From NCBI GenBank assembly GCA_963697565.1, contig CAVOOM010000006.1, positions 471,111 to 535,110 on the forward strand: a stretch of DNA of 64,000 nucleotides, written 5' to 3'. How positions within the stretch are numbered: position 1 is the stretch's first letter; the number at the start of each line of letters is the position of its first letter. The notes beneath the pieces were generated by a model. That model did not search any database, had not been told where the DNA came from, and saw nothing but the letters and a program-made list of their open reading frames with translations. This document shows positions 62,888 through 64,000 of this stretch, one piece after another. The position numbers and the translations under genes were made by a program. This stretch comes from CAWFSE01 sp963697565. GTDB taxonomy: Bacteria; Actinomycetota; Actinomycetes; CAVWCF01.

Positions 62888-63065
62888 GGCGTCGCCTCGC
62901 AAGGTCCTGATGCAGCCATCTTGCCGGACCGAGCGAGGTCACACGTCAGTACGACGGGTCACGTCCCGGCCCCGTCCACCGCTGCGGCGGGGGTTGGCGC
63001 TGGCGGCGACCTTCGCCTCTGCCGGCCGGCCTCCGCTTCGGCAAGCATTGGGTGGGAGGCGTGCG

Positions 63066-63668
63066 ATGACCAGTCGCCAGTGGTGGGCCGTCGGAATCGT
63101 GGCAGTGCTCGTGTTCGGGGGTCTGGGGGTGTTCGCCCTGACGCGTGACTCTGGACGGGACGGGGCATCCGCCTCGCCGCCGCCGACGCCCTCGGCGGAG
63201 CCCACCACGCCGTCAGCGGAGCCCACGACGCCGTCAGCGACGCCGACCTCGCCCAGTCCCGCACAGGCCTCCCAAGCTCCCACACCGGCGGCGTCTCCGC
63301 CCCCGGCTGTGACGCAGCCCACGGCGGCCCCGGGCGGCGGGTCTGGCGAGATCGTCCTGGACTGGTTGGCCGTGGCAGGTGCCACGGAGTACCGCGTCGA
63401 GCACGCGTCCTCGGTCGGGGGCCCCTTCACCGTCGCAGCCAGCGTGGATGTCGTGACAGGCAAGGCGACCTCGGTGCCGGAGGTGGTCAACCTCTGGTCG
63501 AGCGTCTACTCCTACATCCCGTCTTCCGGGTCGGCCCCGCCGAGTGCGCTGCCGACCAGCATCCAGTACGTCGAGGTTGCCAGCGGGCAGCGGTGGTTCC
63601 GGGTGATCGCCGCCAACGCCGCGGGAGCGGCCCCGGCTTCGCCGGTGGCGTCAGCCGCCCCCCAATGA
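63066..63668 (+). CDS. Membrane-anchored surface protein with Pro/Thr/Ser stalk and Fn3-like domain
   Basis: The 200-residue protein has one N-terminal membrane helix (WWAVGIVAVLVFGGLGVFAL). A stalk with repeats of SAEPTTP (two exact copies plus SATPTSP) follows. A C-terminal domain with Fn3-like features comes last: EIVLDWLAVAGATEYRVEHA, then VGGPFTVAASVDVVTG and SGQRWFRVIAANAAGAAPAS. The ligand is unknown. It is preceded by GGGTGGGAGG. Together with the proteins at 12.5 kb and 54.5 kb it belongs to a set of PT-stalked exported proteins. Confidence 0.75.
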   Translation: MTSRQWWAVGIVAVLVFGGLGVFALTRDSGRDGASASPPPTPSAEPTTPSAEPTTPSATPTSPSPAQASQAPTPAASPPPAVTQPTAAPGGGSGEIVLDWLAVAGATEYRVEHASSVGGPFTVAASVDVVTGKATSVPEVVNLWSSVYSYIPSSGSAPPSALPTSIQYVEVASGQRWFRVIAANAAGAAPASPVASAAPQ

Positions 63669-63756
63669 GCAACTCCCGCTGATCGGTGGGCCGCGCCCCC
63701 CTCCGCCGCGGGCCCCAGAATGGGCGCGCCCGGCGCACCTCCCTCCTGCCAGGGAG

Positions 63757-63845
63757 TGTCAAGAATCAACCGGAGTAGCTGTCAACCATCAGCCGAAGAC
63801 ATGAAGAGCCTCAGCCGAAGCCCGAATGTCAGGAATCAACCGAGG
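63757..63845 (+). repeat. Four 19-bp iterons, IS21-like terminus
   Basis: Related units start at 63757 (TGTCAAGAATCAACCGGAG), 63780 (TGTCAACCATCAGCCGAAG), 63802 (TGAAGAGCCTCAGCCGAAG) and 63827 (TGTCAGGAATCAACCGAGG), spaced 22-25 bp. Repeated TGTCA…ATCA.CCG units are what I recall at the ends of IS21-family elements. No istA/istB is in the window, so this is a solo end or remnant. The stretch is also clearly lower in GC than its surroundings. Confidence 0.6.
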
Positions 63846-63859
63846 CTCTACACGATGCT

Positions 63860-63935
63860 TGGCGCCCTCGGGCAGATTCGAACTGCCGACACACGGTTTA
63901 GGAAACCGATGCTCTATCCCCTGAGCTACGAGGGC
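63860..63935 (-). tRNA. tRNA-Arg (anticodon CCT)
   Basis: On the minus strand the acceptor GCCCTCG pairs with CGAGGGC. The anticodon loop TTCCTAA gives CCT. The T arm CAGTTCGAATCTG is canonical, and discriminator G plus an encoded CCA end at 63860. The IS-like repeats lie 15 bases beyond its 3' end, a place where mobile elements often integrate. Confidence 0.93.
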
Positions 63936-64000
63936 GGGACGTGCGGGATTGCGTGCGGAAAACCTGGCTGGAGTTCCACGCGGGTGCTTCGTCTCGCTGT

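Overview
This is a 64 kb chromosomal stretch from a very high-G+C actinobacterium. Supporting evidence is the CarD regulator, glucosyl-3-phosphoglycerate synthase, DUF3027, DUF3263, DUF2530 and DUF5655 proteins, an XPB-type helicase with its partner, IdeR-type regulation, CIRCE-controlled groEL, a LytR_C protein, and TAnnnT -10 hexamers placed directly in front of start codons. The gene order thrC-like / MoaD-like / cold-shock / groEL resembles that of Streptomyces-type actinomycetes as I remember it. I cannot name the genus. The window looks like core and near-core chromosome, not prophage or plasmid; I saw no CRISPR array and no intact transposase.

Layout. 1-6.4 kb: carD (cut by the window edge), a PIN/TRAM membrane protein, an ispD-ispF fusion, an F420-type flavin oxidoreductase, cysS and rlmB. 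6.4-12.1 kb: PLP decarboxylase, cation/proton antiporter, tRNA-Thr, an acyltransferase, a GT87 mannosyltransferase-like gene and a K+ channel. 12.1-18.5 kb: DUF3263, LytR_C protein, gpgS, a SAM riboswitch driving a thrC-like gene plus an ubiquitin-like sulfur carrier, cold-shock protein, and groEL behind two CIRCE operators. 18.7-27.8 kb: LtrA, galT-galK, XPB helicase and its associated protein, and a HAD domain running into LarE. 27.9-35.3 kb: cold-shock domain protein, lipoprotein, DUF3027, a large sacsin-type ATPase, DUF2530, a methyltransferase and a surface protein. 35.5-45 kb: SMI1-like protein, serC, citrate synthase, VKOR, pdxH, an MFS exporter, ParA with an orphan partner, photolyase, and the IdeR and CsoR-like metal sensors. 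45-54 kb: two NlpC/P60 hydrolases, each behind its own c-di-AMP riboswitch, a PECR-like SDR, an MFS transporter, xylA behind a palindromic operator, a ferredoxin reductase, and an orphan structured transcript with an 11-codon ORF. 54-64 kb: lipoprotein, toroid-like protein, M28 peptidase, plsB plus a second acyltransferase, a VapBC-type toxin-antitoxin pair, an M14 carboxypeptidase-like lipoprotein, an IS21-like repeat cluster and tRNA-Arg.

Two features dominate the reading. First, about twenty genes are interrupted by one-base indels (ispDF seven times; also groEL, xpb, serC, citrate synthase and others), often in compensating pairs. This looks like assembly or sequencing error rather than decay, because housekeeping genes are hit and codon bias resumes perfectly after each break. 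Coordinates for such genes span the whole reconstructed gene. Second, most transcription units begin with a TAnnnT hexamer 6-8 nt before ATG/GTG and have no Shine-Dalgarno sequence, so leaderless transcription seems to be the norm here. RNA-based control is also dense (SAM, two c-di-AMP, and a candidate new leader at 52.4-52.7 kb).
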